A stretch of 64,000 nucleotides of DNA from Shimia sp022448905. Lineage in GTDB: Bacteria > Pseudomonadota > Alphaproteobacteria > Rhodobacterales > Rhodobacteraceae. The position numbers and the translations under genes are program-made. Below are positions 8,379-16,548 of the stretch, piece after piece (position 1 is the stretch's first letter; each line of letters starts with the position of its first letter). The DNA lies in the NCBI RefSeq assembly GCF_047126315.1, contig NZ_CP138953.1, positions 1,984,001 to 2,048,000 of the forward strand, written 5' to 3'. The notes under the pieces were generated by a model. It was not told where the DNA came from. It saw only the letters and a program-made list of their open reading frames with translations, and searched no databases.

Positions 8379-8853
8379 CCGACCCCGGTCTCATTTTCCC
8401 CTGCAGAATTGGTTGCGATTTGTGGCGCGATTTCCGTCGGTTGCGAGGTTGCGGTTTGAACTGAGACGCACCGTGGCGCTGTATTTCCCCAAAAGATCTC
8501 AAGAGTCTCAGTGTCCCAATTTTGCCGGTGAGGTTTGGTGCGTGTTTCCCTGATAAGGGTCAGTTTACAGGGAGTTTTGAGTGAATCAGCTGATTTTTCC
8601 CACAAACGAGTGTGCTTTTACCAGCATTTACAGCAACTAAGGGTGCGGATTCCCTAAGCGACGGAACAGGGAATTTGAATCGCCGAACAGGGAATATGCA
8701 CGGACTGATCAGGGAAGCCAGAAGCTTGAACAGGGATCAGGTGTTTGGGGAGAAACCAAAAAGCCGCTCTTGGGCCTGCCAGTCCATTGGGAGTTTGCAT
8801 CGGGCGATGGTTTCTAGCGTAAGTTCTGCAGGTTGCGACCCGGAGAGGATGGC
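8379..8853. other. Non-coding region between tRNA-Ser and the serine recombinase
   Basis: No gene is supported in these 475 bp. It contains TTCCCTGAT/ACAGGGAG elements near 8547-8576 and the periodic AACAGGGAAT array at 8665-8737. Its position between a tRNA 3' end and a recombinase gene makes it a candidate attachment or recombination region. Confidence 0.6.
8665..8737 (+). repeat. Four-copy AACAGGGAAT array with 21-22 bp period
   Basis: The core AACAGGGA(A)T occurs at 8665, 8686, 8708 (variant ATCAGGGAAG) and 8729. Spacing is 21, 22 and 21 bp, which places the copies on the same helical face. Two related, partly inverted elements occur about 100 bp upstream. Confidence 0.8.
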
Positions 8854-10425
8854 TTACTGGATTCGGGGTGACAAAAAGGCCATCGGGACAATGCGGGTGA
8901 TGTAGCTTTCCGAAATGGTTGTCGTGCTGGCGATCTGTTTGATGGATGTTCCGGTCTTCATTTGAGCCACCCAATTATGAGCATTGCGCAGGGCTCGGAT
9001 CAGAGTCGCATCTGGGGCGGGTGTTGTTTCCCCGGCCACAATCTTCATCTCGACGCCCCGGCGGCGGATGGCGAATGGGACATCGATTTTGCACAGGTTC
9101 TTGTCCAGCTCCTGTGCGGGCAGGTTCAGGAGTTTGGCAAGGTCACTAAGGGAGAGATGTAGCCGCAACCGCTCTCCAGATATCGCGCCGGATCTGAGGA
9201 TGGTGGAGAGGGCTTTTGCCCCGCTCGCATTGATCGCTTCCACAAGTTCCTGCATCGCATCAGCCGCTGCCGATGATAATATCGCGTCTGAACTAATCAC
9301 AATCTGATGGCGCTGGGCGGCGGTGCGCAGGTGATCTGCGGTGGCATGTGCCAACGCTTTCTCTAGAGCCTTGGCTGGTAGACGCCATCCGGTAGGGTCG
9401 GGTTTGCCCGAGGTCAGGCGGTTTGAGACATAGTAGTAGTGGCGCTGATTGCCCTTTTGTGTGTGGGAGGGGGTCAGGATATCTCCTGTCTCATCGCGCA
9501 ATTTGCCCAAAAGCGGTGCGGCTTGTGTGTCAGACGTGAAAGTCGCGGAGGCGTTTCCACCGCGACGGCGCATTGCGGCGGCCTCAAGCTTGTCCTGCAC
9601 CCGGTCCCATTGCCGTTTCTCGATGATAGCTGTGTGCTGTCCGGGAAAGCTCTTGTTCTTGTGGCGAATACGTCCGAGATAGGTTGGATTGCGCAGAATG
9701 TGATAGATCTGACCGCGACTGAACGGGCGCCCACCTTGAACACGACCGGTCGAGAAAACATGGCGCTTGGAAACCAGCCCCTCGGCGTCGCATTGCCGCG
9801 TGACAGCACTCAGGCATTGCAATTCGTCATAAAGTTCAAAGATGCGCCCGACGGTCTGGGCCTCGTCTTCATTGATCACCAGTTCCCGTGTGTTCGGATC
9901 GGGATGCGCATCATACCCGAGCGGCGGCACACCTCCCATCCAAAGGCCTTTCTTCTTGGAGGCGGCGATCTTGTCGCGGATACGTTCTGCAGTCACTTCC
10001 CTTTCGAACTGGGCAAAAGAAAGAAGTACGTTCAAAGTCAGCCGCCCCATGGATGAGGATGTGTTGAAGGCTTGGGTGACAGAGACAAAGGAACACTTTG
10101 CCTCCTCGAGCCGATCAACCAGCTTGGCGAAATCCGCAAGCGATCGCGTCAGTCGATCGATCTTGTAGACCACCACCATGTCGACCCGTCCGGCGTCAAT
10201 ATCGGTCAGAAGACGTTGCAGAGCAGGGCGTTCCAATGTGCCACCTGATTTGCCGCCATCATCATAGCGGGTGGGCAAAAGCTTCCAGCCCTCATGCCTC
10301 TGGCTGGCGAAATAGGCAGCGCAGGCTTCATGCTGAGCGTCCAATGAGTTGAAATCCTGATCCAGCCTTTCCTCGGAAGATTTGCGGGTGTAGATGGCGC
10401 ATCGTATCTTGCGGGTCTGGCTCAT
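8854..10425 (-). CDS. Large serine recombinase (site-specific integrase)
   Basis: This is a 523-residue large serine recombinase. The resolvase N-terminal domain has the nucleophile in CAIYTRKSSEE (about residue 14). YKIDRLTRSLADF and the FAQFEREVTAERI helix follow. A recombinase domain (MGGVPPLGYDAHP and a zinc-ribbon-like region without Cys) and a C-terminal helical tail complete it. Start at MSQTRKIRC, whose ATG overlaps the TGA of the DUF2924 gene; a further in-frame ATG upstream would lie inside that gene. It probably mobilised the adjacent element near tRNA-Ser. Confidence 0.9.
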   Translation of the reverse strand: MSQTRKIRCAIYTRKSSEERLDQDFNSLDAQHEACAAYFASQRHEGWKLLPTRYDDGGKSGGTLERPALQRLLTDIDAGRVDMVVVYKIDRLTRSLADFAKLVDRLEEAKCSFVSVTQAFNTSSSMGRLTLNVLLSFAQFEREVTAERIRDKIAASKKKGLWMGGVPPLGYDAHPDPNTRELVINEDEAQTVGRIFELYDELQCLSAVTRQCDAEGLVSKRHVFSTGRVQGGRPFSRGQIYHILRNPTYLGRIRHKNKSFPGQHTAIIEKRQWDRVQDKLEAAAMRRRGGNASATFTSDTQAAPLLGKLRDETGDILTPSHTQKGNQRHYYYVSNRLTSGKPDPTGWRLPAKALEKALAHATADHLRTAAQRHQIVISSDAILSSAAADAMQELVEAINASGAKALSTILRSGAISGERLRLHLSLSDLAKLLNLPAQELDKNLCKIDVPFAIRRRGVEMKIVAGETTPAPDATLIRALRNAHNWVAQMKTGTSIKQIASTTTISESYITRIVPMAFLSPRIQ

Positions 10426-10844
10426 TTGTGCGCTCTGGTCTTCGTCAAGCCGAAGAAGCGCGGCCCGGACCAATGGCTGCCTGTGATCGTGCGGGCAATC
10501 ACGGAAAGCGACCGGTAAGTCTGCCCGCGCCACAGAAAGCCGTCCTCGGTTACGTCGACCACATGGGTGGTGCCATTCCATTCCCGCAGCAATCGGCCAC
10601 CGGGCTTGAGGCCGAGCGCGGTCTTTGATGACTGTTTCCGCTTTCCCTCTTTCCGTGCCAGGTCTTTCAAAGCGGTTTTTGTAAGCCCGCCGTGATGCTG
10701 CACTTGGATCTCATATGCCAATACACGGCGCATAAAGACCTGACTCATACGTGGTGGTGGTGCTTTGCCGTGGAGCGCCTGCCAAGCCTTTGACAGATCC
10801 TCGCGGCCCAAAGCTCTTAGGTCTTCAAGAGTAGGCATTGTCAT
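10422..10844 (-). CDS. DUF2924 family protein
   Basis: This 140-residue basic protein begins MTMPTLEDLRALGREDL. It carries the family's GGRLLREWNGTTHVVDV, FLWRGQTYRSLSVIARTITG and WSGPRFFGL segments. DUF2924 proteins are typically encoded directly upstream of a serine recombinase in alphaproteobacterial prophage-like elements; their function is unknown. The ATG preceded by AGGAGATC (7 bp spacing) was chosen. The stop overlaps the recombinase start. Confidence 0.85.
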   Translation of the reverse strand: MTMPTLEDLRALGREDLSKAWQALHGKAPPPRMSQVFMRRVLAYEIQVQHHGGLTKTALKDLARKEGKRKQSSKTALGLKPGGRLLREWNGTTHVVDVTEDGFLWRGQTYRSLSVIARTITGSHWSGPRFFGLTKTRAHK

Positions 10845-11288
10845 AATTGATCTCCTCGTCATTGTGGCGTTCGGAGGCAGTGCCCCGTACTGAGGAGAGC
10901 CCGAATTGATCGAGCCTGTGACTAGTGATGCGTGGTCTGGGCACTTAGTCCAGTCTATTCGGATGAGGGAACAACTTACCTTTTGTGCAGCGTTGATCGA
11001 AGATACCACACCCATAATTATATGTATAACAATAGGTTAGTGCTAAATTTTGTTCGAAAACCACTTGCGCTTCATCGCGTGGGCTCCTAGTTTGGGCTTG
11101 TCATTGGATGCGTGAGAGAGGCGCAAGAAATCTAATGACACCTGTGCTGGGTTTTTGCCTGGCGCACTTACAGCGGGGACACACTGGATCGCAAGATCTG
11201 GCGAGTTCCGCTTTCGGACCTCTCCATTCTACTAATGCGATCCATTTTGAAAACGCCGCGTTTGTCGGCACTAAAAATGGAGCCAGTT
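10845..11288. other. Divergent promoter region of the phage-like element
   Basis: No convincing gene is present. The region separates the minus-strand DUF2924/recombinase unit from the plus-strand methyltransferase unit and must hold both promoters. An AT-rich tract (ATAATTATATGTATAAC) lies near 11013-11030. Confidence 0.5.
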
Positions 11289-12683
11289 ATGAACTGCCCC
11301 AAATCGCGCCCTCCTGTGGGAGCAAAGACCCAAACGATCTGGATGGCCGACAAAGTCATCCAAACCCCGGTCGGCGATCTTAAGCCTTACAAGAACAACA
11401 ACCGCGTGCATCGCGAGAAAAACATCACCAAGCTCAAAGCCTCAGTGAAGCAGTTTGGATTTGTGACACCGATATTGGTGGATGGTGACGGTGTCATCAT
11501 CGCGGGGCACGGCCGCTATCAAGCCGCTAAGTCTCTCGGGTTGAAATCAGTGCCAACTGTGATCGCGACGCACCTGACCGATCCCGAGGTGCGTGCGCTG
11601 CGTGTCGCCGACAACAAACTCGCTGAGCTTTCCGACTGGAACGAGGAGGCATTGCAAATTGAATTTGCCGACCTGATGGACATGAGCCTTGCAGATGATC
11701 TGGACTTTGGTCTGGAAATCACCGGGTTCGAAATGCCTGAGATTGACATTGTTATTGGTGGCTCTCCTCAAACGGAAACTTCACCTGCCGAGGTTGTTGC
11801 GGCTCCGGATAAATCCAAACCTGCGGTGACGCAGCCCGGAGACACTTGGATCCTCGGAGATCATCGCGTGCTTTGCGGCAATTCTCTTGAAGCGGATAGC
11901 TATGCACATGTGTTGGAGGGAAAAGTCCCCCGCATGGTCTTTACAGACCCGCCTTACAACGTGCCGGTGCAGGGTCATGTGCGCTCGGGAAGCGGTAGCG
12001 GGCACCGCGAGTTCGCTATTGGTTCGGGGGAGATGTCGGACGCTGAGTTCCGCAACTTTTTGAATGAAGTTATGGGCCAGCTTGCGCATCATTTGCCTGA
12101 CGGCGGGATAGCGAATGTTTGTATGGATTGGCGCCACATCGAAGAGTTGATCGCGACCGGAAAGGCAGCAGGTCTTGATCTGATCAATCTTTGCGTTTGG
12201 AACAAGACCAATGGTGGGATGGGCAGTCTCTATCGCTCCAAACATGAACTGGTCTGCATCTTCAAGAAACCTGGAGCGCCGCATATCAATAATGTCGCGT
12301 TGGGCAAACATGGTCGCAACCGCACCAATGTTTGGGATTACGCGGGCGTAAACAGCTTCGGAAAGTCACGTGATGCTGATCTGGTGGATCACCCGACGGT
12401 CAAGCCGACCGATCTTGTTGCGGATGCCATTATGGATGTCACTCACCGCGGCGATGTTGTGCTGGACGCCTTTGGGGGATCAGGAGCCACGCTGCTGGCG
12501 GCAGAAAAGACTGGACGTTGCGCGCGGTTGATTGAGTTGGATCCGCTTTACGTCGATGTCACCATCCGCCGTTGGCAGGACATGACGGGCCATAAGGCTG
12601 TTCATGCCTCTACCGGCAAGCGCTTTGATGAGCTGGTCAATCAGTTGACCGCCCCCGAAGGCAAGGAGCTGGCTCATGTCTAA
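11289..12683 (+). CDS. ParB-like nuclease domain / DNA methyltransferase fusion
   Basis: This 464-residue protein begins with a ParB/sulfiredoxin-like domain (about residues 20-120; ILVDGDGVIIAGHGRYQAA). It continues as a beta-class amino-methyltransferase: DPPYNVPV (catalytic motif IV, about residue 221) precedes the AdoMet-binding DAFGGSGATLLAAEKTGR (motif I, about residue 393). DPPY suggests N6-adenine or N4-cytosine modification. The start has GGAG 6 bp upstream. It overlaps the next gene by 8 bases. Such fusions are common orphan phage methylases; no cognate nuclease gene is visible. Confidence 0.9.
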   Translation: MNCPKSRPPVGAKTQTIWMADKVIQTPVGDLKPYKNNNRVHREKNITKLKASVKQFGFVTPILVDGDGVIIAGHGRYQAAKSLGLKSVPTVIATHLTDPEVRALRVADNKLAELSDWNEEALQIEFADLMDMSLADDLDFGLEITGFEMPEIDIVIGGSPQTETSPAEVVAAPDKSKPAVTQPGDTWILGDHRVLCGNSLEADSYAHVLEGKVPRMVFTDPPYNVPVQGHVRSGSGSGHREFAIGSGEMSDAEFRNFLNEVMGQLAHHLPDGGIANVCMDWRHIEELIATGKAAGLDLINLCVWNKTNGGMGSLYRSKHELVCIFKKPGAPHINNVALGKHGRNRTNVWDYAGVNSFGKSRDADLVDHPTVKPTDLVADAIMDVTHRGDVVLDAFGGSGATLLAAEKTGRCARLIELDPLYVDVTIRRWQDMTGHKAVHASTGKRFDELVNQLTAPEGKELAHV

Positions 12684-13125
12684 GCAGGACCCTGACTATG
12701 AAGTCGGCTACGGAAAGCCGCCGAAACACAGCCAGTTCAAAAAGGGACGCTCGGGCAATCCGAAAGGGCGTCCGAAAGGGGCAAAGGGCGTTGTCGCCAG
12801 TATTAAACGCGAGATGGAACGCAAGGTTACCATCCGTGAGGGCGGTCAAGAAGTGACAATCTCCAAGGCGGAAGCGGTGGCCAAGCGCATCTTGGCGAAG
12901 GCCCTTTCGGGAGATGCGGGAGCGTTGAAGTTGTTGCTTCAGTTCGATGCAGAACAGATGCAGCAGGTCGAAATCGATGGCGAACAGAGTGGCCAGACCA
13001 TTCTGCCAGATCAGACCGACGAGGCCGTGTTGCAGTATTTTGCCCAAAAGGTTCGTGAGAATGGTTTTGGCTCTGAAACAAACTACAAGCCGAAGAAAAA
13101 TGAGAGTGATGGAGGTGACCCATGA
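12676..13125 (+). CDS. DUF5681 domain protein
   Basis: This 149-residue protein has the DUF5681 N-terminal signature (GYGKPPKHSQFKKGRSGNPKGRPKG). An alpha-helical, Lys-rich body follows. In phage-like elements it sits directly upstream of the large terminase and may act as a small-terminase-like DNA-binding factor; that role is inference. It overlaps both neighbours by a few bases. Confidence 0.85.
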   Translation: MSKQDPDYEVGYGKPPKHSQFKKGRSGNPKGRPKGAKGVVASIKREMERKVTIREGGQEVTISKAEAVAKRILAKALSGDAGALKLLLQFDAEQMQQVEIDGEQSGQTILPDQTDEAVLQYFAQKVRENGFGSETNYKPKKNESDGGDP

Positions 13126-14597
13126 CCTTGCATGATCCTCGGATGGATGTCCGGGTCGCTGAGGCGCACTATCGGACCAACTTCCTTGCCTTCGTCTGGA
13201 AAACCTTCGGAACTTTGCACCCTGGAAAAGAAGGCGCGTTTGTTCCGGCCTGGCACGTTAGCGCGATGTGCCACGAGTTGGACAACGTCCGCACTGGCGC
13301 AAACCAGCGGCTGATCATCAACGTGCCGCCTCGTCATCTCAAGTCGGTTACGGTGGCGGTTGCGTTTGTGGCATTCGTATTGGGACACAATCCCCACGCC
13401 AAGATCATTGTTGCCAGCTATGGTTTGGATCTTGCGCGTCTCCACTCGGAGGCGACCCGCAAGGTAATGTACTCAGGCTGGTATCAACGCCTGTTCCCTG
13501 GAACCCGCCTCGCCAGAAAAGGCAACACGCAAGAAGAAATCAAAACAACAAAAGGGGGCGGCCGCAAGGCCGTCTCCATCGGTGGCGCCGTCACGGGCCA
13601 TGGGGCAGACTACATTATCATCGATGACCTTTTGAAGGCTGCGGATGCCAATTCCGAAGCGGAGCTTGAGCGGGCACAGGTGTTCATTGAGGGCTCTTTG
13701 CTATCCCGTTTTGATAATCCTTCTGAAGGTCGCGTTGTGATGATTGCCCAGCGTCTGCATGAAATGGACCCTGCGGGCTATCTGCTCGACAAGGGCACGT
13801 ATCGCCATCTCAATCTTCCCGCGATCGCCGAAGAGGAAGTGGATATTCCGATTAGTCTTGGGGAGATCCATCAGCGTAAAGTCGGCGACATCCTCTTTCC
13901 GGAAAGCACAGACCGCAAAACTCTGGAACGGATGCGCAAGGAAATGGGGACGGCCACGTTCAATTGTCAGTACCAACAGAACCCGATCGCACCAGATGGC
14001 TCGACCCTGCGTTGGGAGTGGTTTGGGACATATGAGGAGGCATTGCCGCGGTCGGCCTATCAGATGGTAGTTCAGAGCTGGGATACCGGCATGTCTGCCG
14101 ATCCCCGGTCTGACTTCTCGGTTTGCACGACCTGGGGGTTCACCGGAAACGGCTGGCATTTGTTGGATGTGTACCGCAGGCAGCTCGACTTTCCTGACCT
14201 TGAGGCCAAAGCCAAAAGCCTTGTGCGTCAGTGGGATCCCGATCGGGTGCTCATAGAGGACGCCGCCAGTGGTAAGCCGCTGTTCCAAAAACTGTTTATG
14301 GACGACCGCAGTCGCTATCAGGCGATCCGGCCGGACAAAGACAAGGAAATCCGTTTCAACGCCGCCTGCTCTCCGGTGGAAGAAGGTAACGTGCTCTTGC
14401 CACGTGAAGCGGACTGGCTTCCTGCGTTTAAGCGTGAGCTGCAGGGCTTTCCGCGCGGCCGCAATGATGATCAGGTCGACAGCTTCTCGCAGTTCCTCAA
14501 CTGGTCCACAGGCAATGGGTTCTATCGCACGCTTGGGCGCGAGCATCCGATTAATCTTGCGCGCCGTGAACAGAGCCGGGAGCGGCGGAGGAGGTAG
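13122..14597 (+). CDS. Phage terminase large subunit
   Basis: This 491-residue DNA-packaging motor has an ATPase domain with Walker A-like VPPRHLKS (about residue 68) and Walker B YIIIDDLLK (about residue 166). The C-terminal RNase-H-like nuclease has acidic residues in QSWDTGMS, VLIEDAASG and NDDQVDSF. The length is normal for the family. No portal or capsid genes follow: the stop codon is 3 bp from the left end of an IS6-family element, so the packaging module is cut off there. Confidence 0.9.
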   Translation: MTLHDPRMDVRVAEAHYRTNFLAFVWKTFGTLHPGKEGAFVPAWHVSAMCHELDNVRTGANQRLIINVPPRHLKSVTVAVAFVAFVLGHNPHAKIIVASYGLDLARLHSEATRKVMYSGWYQRLFPGTRLARKGNTQEEIKTTKGGGRKAVSIGGAVTGHGADYIIIDDLLKAADANSEAELERAQVFIEGSLLSRFDNPSEGRVVMIAQRLHEMDPAGYLLDKGTYRHLNLPAIAEEEVDIPISLGEIHQRKVGDILFPESTDRKTLERMRKEMGTATFNCQYQQNPIAPDGSTLRWEWFGTYEEALPRSAYQMVVQSWDTGMSADPRSDFSVCTTWGFTGNGWHLLDVYRRQLDFPDLEAKAKSLVRQWDPDRVLIEDAASGKPLFQKLFMDDRSRYQAIRPDKDKEIRFNAACSPVEEGNVLLPREADWLPAFKRELQGFPRGRNDDQVDSFSQFLNWSTGNGFYRTLGREHPINLARREQSRERRRR

Positions 14598-14600
14598 GAG

Positions 14601-15404
14601 GGCCTTGTCAGAGGAAACCGGCTTGAAGCGAGCAGGGCGCACATTAGCGTCCAGCGATGACGAACAAATCCCCATTTCGCTACTTCAAAACCAGCCCTGA
14701 GATTATCCGCTTGGCTGTGATGATGTACATTCGGTTTCCACTGTCGCTCAGGAACGTCGAAGATCTGCTACACGAACGCGGCATCGACGTAAGCTATGAA
14801 TCTGTTCGGTTTTGGTGGCAACGCTTCGGTCCCAAATTCGCATCAGAAATCCGCAAGAGACGATCTCAGTCGATGCGTTGCCACTCAAATTGGAAATGGC
14901 ATCTGGGCGAAATGTTCGTGAAGATCAACGGCGAGCGGTACTACTTTTGGCGGGCCGTTGATCATGAGGGTGAGGTCCTAGAAAGCTATGTGACGAAGAC
15001 GCGAGATAGGAAGGCAGCATTGAAATTTCTCAAGAAATCAATGCGGCGTTACGGTCGGCCAGGCACACTGGTAACCGACAAACTCCGCTCTTACGGTGCC
15101 GCGATGAGGGTAATTGGCAACGCGGATAGGCAGGAAACTGGCCGCTGGGTGAACAATCGCGCAGAGAATTCTCATCTGCCATTTCGACGAAGAGAGAGGG
15201 CGATGCTGCGCTTCCGACGATTGCGAAGTCTGCAGAAGTTCGCATCTGTTCTCAACCTCTTCAATTCGGAGCGCAGTCTCTATTCTAGACAACATTTCAA
15301 ACTGAACCGCGTCGCCGCTCTGACCGAGTGGCGCCAACTTAGCGCCGAATAAAGGGCGAAACTCTGTCCTAGCTGAGACTCGTTCGAATTAGTCTGACAG
15401 CACC
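14601..15404 (+). mobile_element. IS6-family element, copy 1 (damaged)
   Basis: The element is 804 bp, versus 818 bp for intact copies here. The left end reads GGCCTTGTCAGAGG and the right end TCTGACAGCACC, an imperfect terminal inverted repeat. No 8-bp target duplication is seen, as expected if flanking DNA has been lost. It abuts the terminase gene. Confidence 0.9.
14657..15352 (+). pseudogene. IS6-family transposase, probably inactive
   Basis: The reading frame is open for 231 residues. In the motif WHLDEMF of the other copies, the first catalytic Asp of the DDE triad reads Gly (WHLGEMF, GAC to GGC). Four residues (VHAS) are also missing from FASVHASVLNLF near the C-terminus. The second Asp (VTDKLRSYG) and the Glu (NNRAENSHLP) remain. 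It should be unable to transpose by itself but could be mobilised in trans by the intact copies. Confidence 0.85.
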
Positions 15405-15518
15405 GCATAGGGATCTCCGTTTGGCACAAGTGGCGGATGTCTAGGTGAGACCGTTTCTGCAAAAAAAGCAAGGTTTTAAGACTTATGGAGTATCTTACTT
15501 ATGCCGTTGGGTGATTTT

Positions 15519-15548
15519 TTGACACAATCAGCGGGACACCTGTATAAG
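15519..15548 (+). promoter_or_regulatory. Sigma70-type promoter of the hydrolase/FAD-oxidase operon
   Basis: TTGACA at 15519-15524 and TATAAG at 15543-15548 are separated by 18 bp. The start codon at 15556 lies only 7 bp after the -10 box, so the transcript may be leaderless. Confidence 0.65.
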
Positions 15549-15555
15549 AGCATGA

Positions 15556-16548
15556 ATGATCAAAAGATTTCTTTGGTTGACAGGAAGCCTGGTTTCGCTG
15601 TGCATCGCCATTGCATTTGTTTTTGCGTGGATAGCCTCCAATCGTGAAGTGCTGGCGTTTGCAGAGGGGCTACCTGACCAAGGGCGCCTCATCGACACCT
15701 CTCACGGGGCTTTCTTTATTGTCGAAAAAGGCGTGCCCGAAACGCCCCGTGTCTTGCTAGCGCACGGCACAGCCGCTTGGTCCGATATTTGGGCCGAAAC
15801 CCAGCATAATATTGCACCCGAGGGATACCTTGTGACAGCGTTCGACATGCCACCGTTTGGCTGGTCGGAGCATCCGAAAGCCCCGACCTACGAACGACAA
15901 GCGCAGGCGGCCCGAATGATCGGCTTGCTAGAGGCGCTGGGGGACAAGCCCATTCTTGTTGCGCATTCCGTTGCAGCTGGCCCCGCGACAGAAGCTGTTA
16001 TGATGCGTCCTGATTTGGTCTCAGGGTACGTCATTGTGTCCAGGGCCATGGGGTTGGCGGACCGGCACACGCCCAAGGATGTCCCTTTTCCCATTCAGAA
16101 CAGAAATGTCCGGAAACTCGCGACGGCAGCAACAGCGACAAACCCACTTTTGACAAAGTGGTTTTTGAAAAAATTCATGCACAGAACCGATAAGATCGAC
16201 CCAGCAATGGTCGCGTCCCTGCAAACTCCGATGTCACGTCAAGGCTACACCCAAGCCGTTTCAGACTGGATCCCTCAGTTGTTCAAAACGCCCCTAGATA
16301 GCAACAGCATGGACCCTGAAGAATGGCGCACGCTTGATATGCCAGTAGCGCTGATCTGGGGTGATAAAGACACCGTCACACCACTTCATCAGGGGCAAGA
16401 ACTAGCCGCGCTGCTCCCTAATGCGCGCCTTACTGTGTTGAACTACGTTGGACATATCCCCCATCTCGAAGCGCCAAAGGAGTTTGCAGATGCGCTGTTA
16501 GGCGAGTTAAAATACATCACTTCAATAAGCGATCTCGACAGCCCATGA
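15556..16548 (+). CDS. Alpha/beta hydrolase, membrane-anchored
   Basis: This 330-residue alpha/beta-hydrolase has an N-terminal signal anchor (residues 8-28). The oxyanion region reads LLAHGTAAW. The nucleophile Ser138 sits in an unusual elbow AHSVAAG, where family members usually have GxSxG. The acid candidate lies in ALIWGDKDTV and the His in YVGHIPHLEAP near residue 299. It is the first gene of a five-gene operon; its stop overlaps the start of the Tat-exported FAD oxidase. The substrate is unknown. Confidence 0.8.
   Translation: MIKRFLWLTGSLVSLCIAIAFVFAWIASNREVLAFAEGLPDQGRLIDTSHGAFFIVEKGVPETPRVLLAHGTAAWSDIWAETQHNIAPEGYLVTAFDMPPFGWSEHPKAPTYERQAQAARMIGLLEALGDKPILVAHSVAAGPATEAVMMRPDLVSGYVIVSRAMGLADRHTPKDVPFPIQNRNVRKLATAATATNPLLTKWFLKKFMHRTDKIDPAMVASLQTPMSRQGYTQAVSDWIPQLFKTPLDSNSMDPEEWRTLDMPVALIWGDKDTVTPLHQGQELAALLPNARLTVLNYVGHIPHLEAPKEFADALLGELKYITSISDLDSP

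Noticed and set aside
8167..8502. Minus-strand reading frame containing GFEPTEGVNPRRFSRPVHSTT
   Set aside because: It is the antisense of tRNA-Ser, a well-known spurious translation, not a gene.
8379..8853. Possible CRISPR array from the AACAGGGAAT repeats
   Set aside because: Only a 10-base core is conserved with 11-12 base gaps, far shorter than CRISPR repeats and spacers, and no cas genes are present.
13701..14675. Long minus-strand frame opposite the terminase
   Set aside because: It is a shadow of the terminase coding strand and has no promoter, start context or motif.
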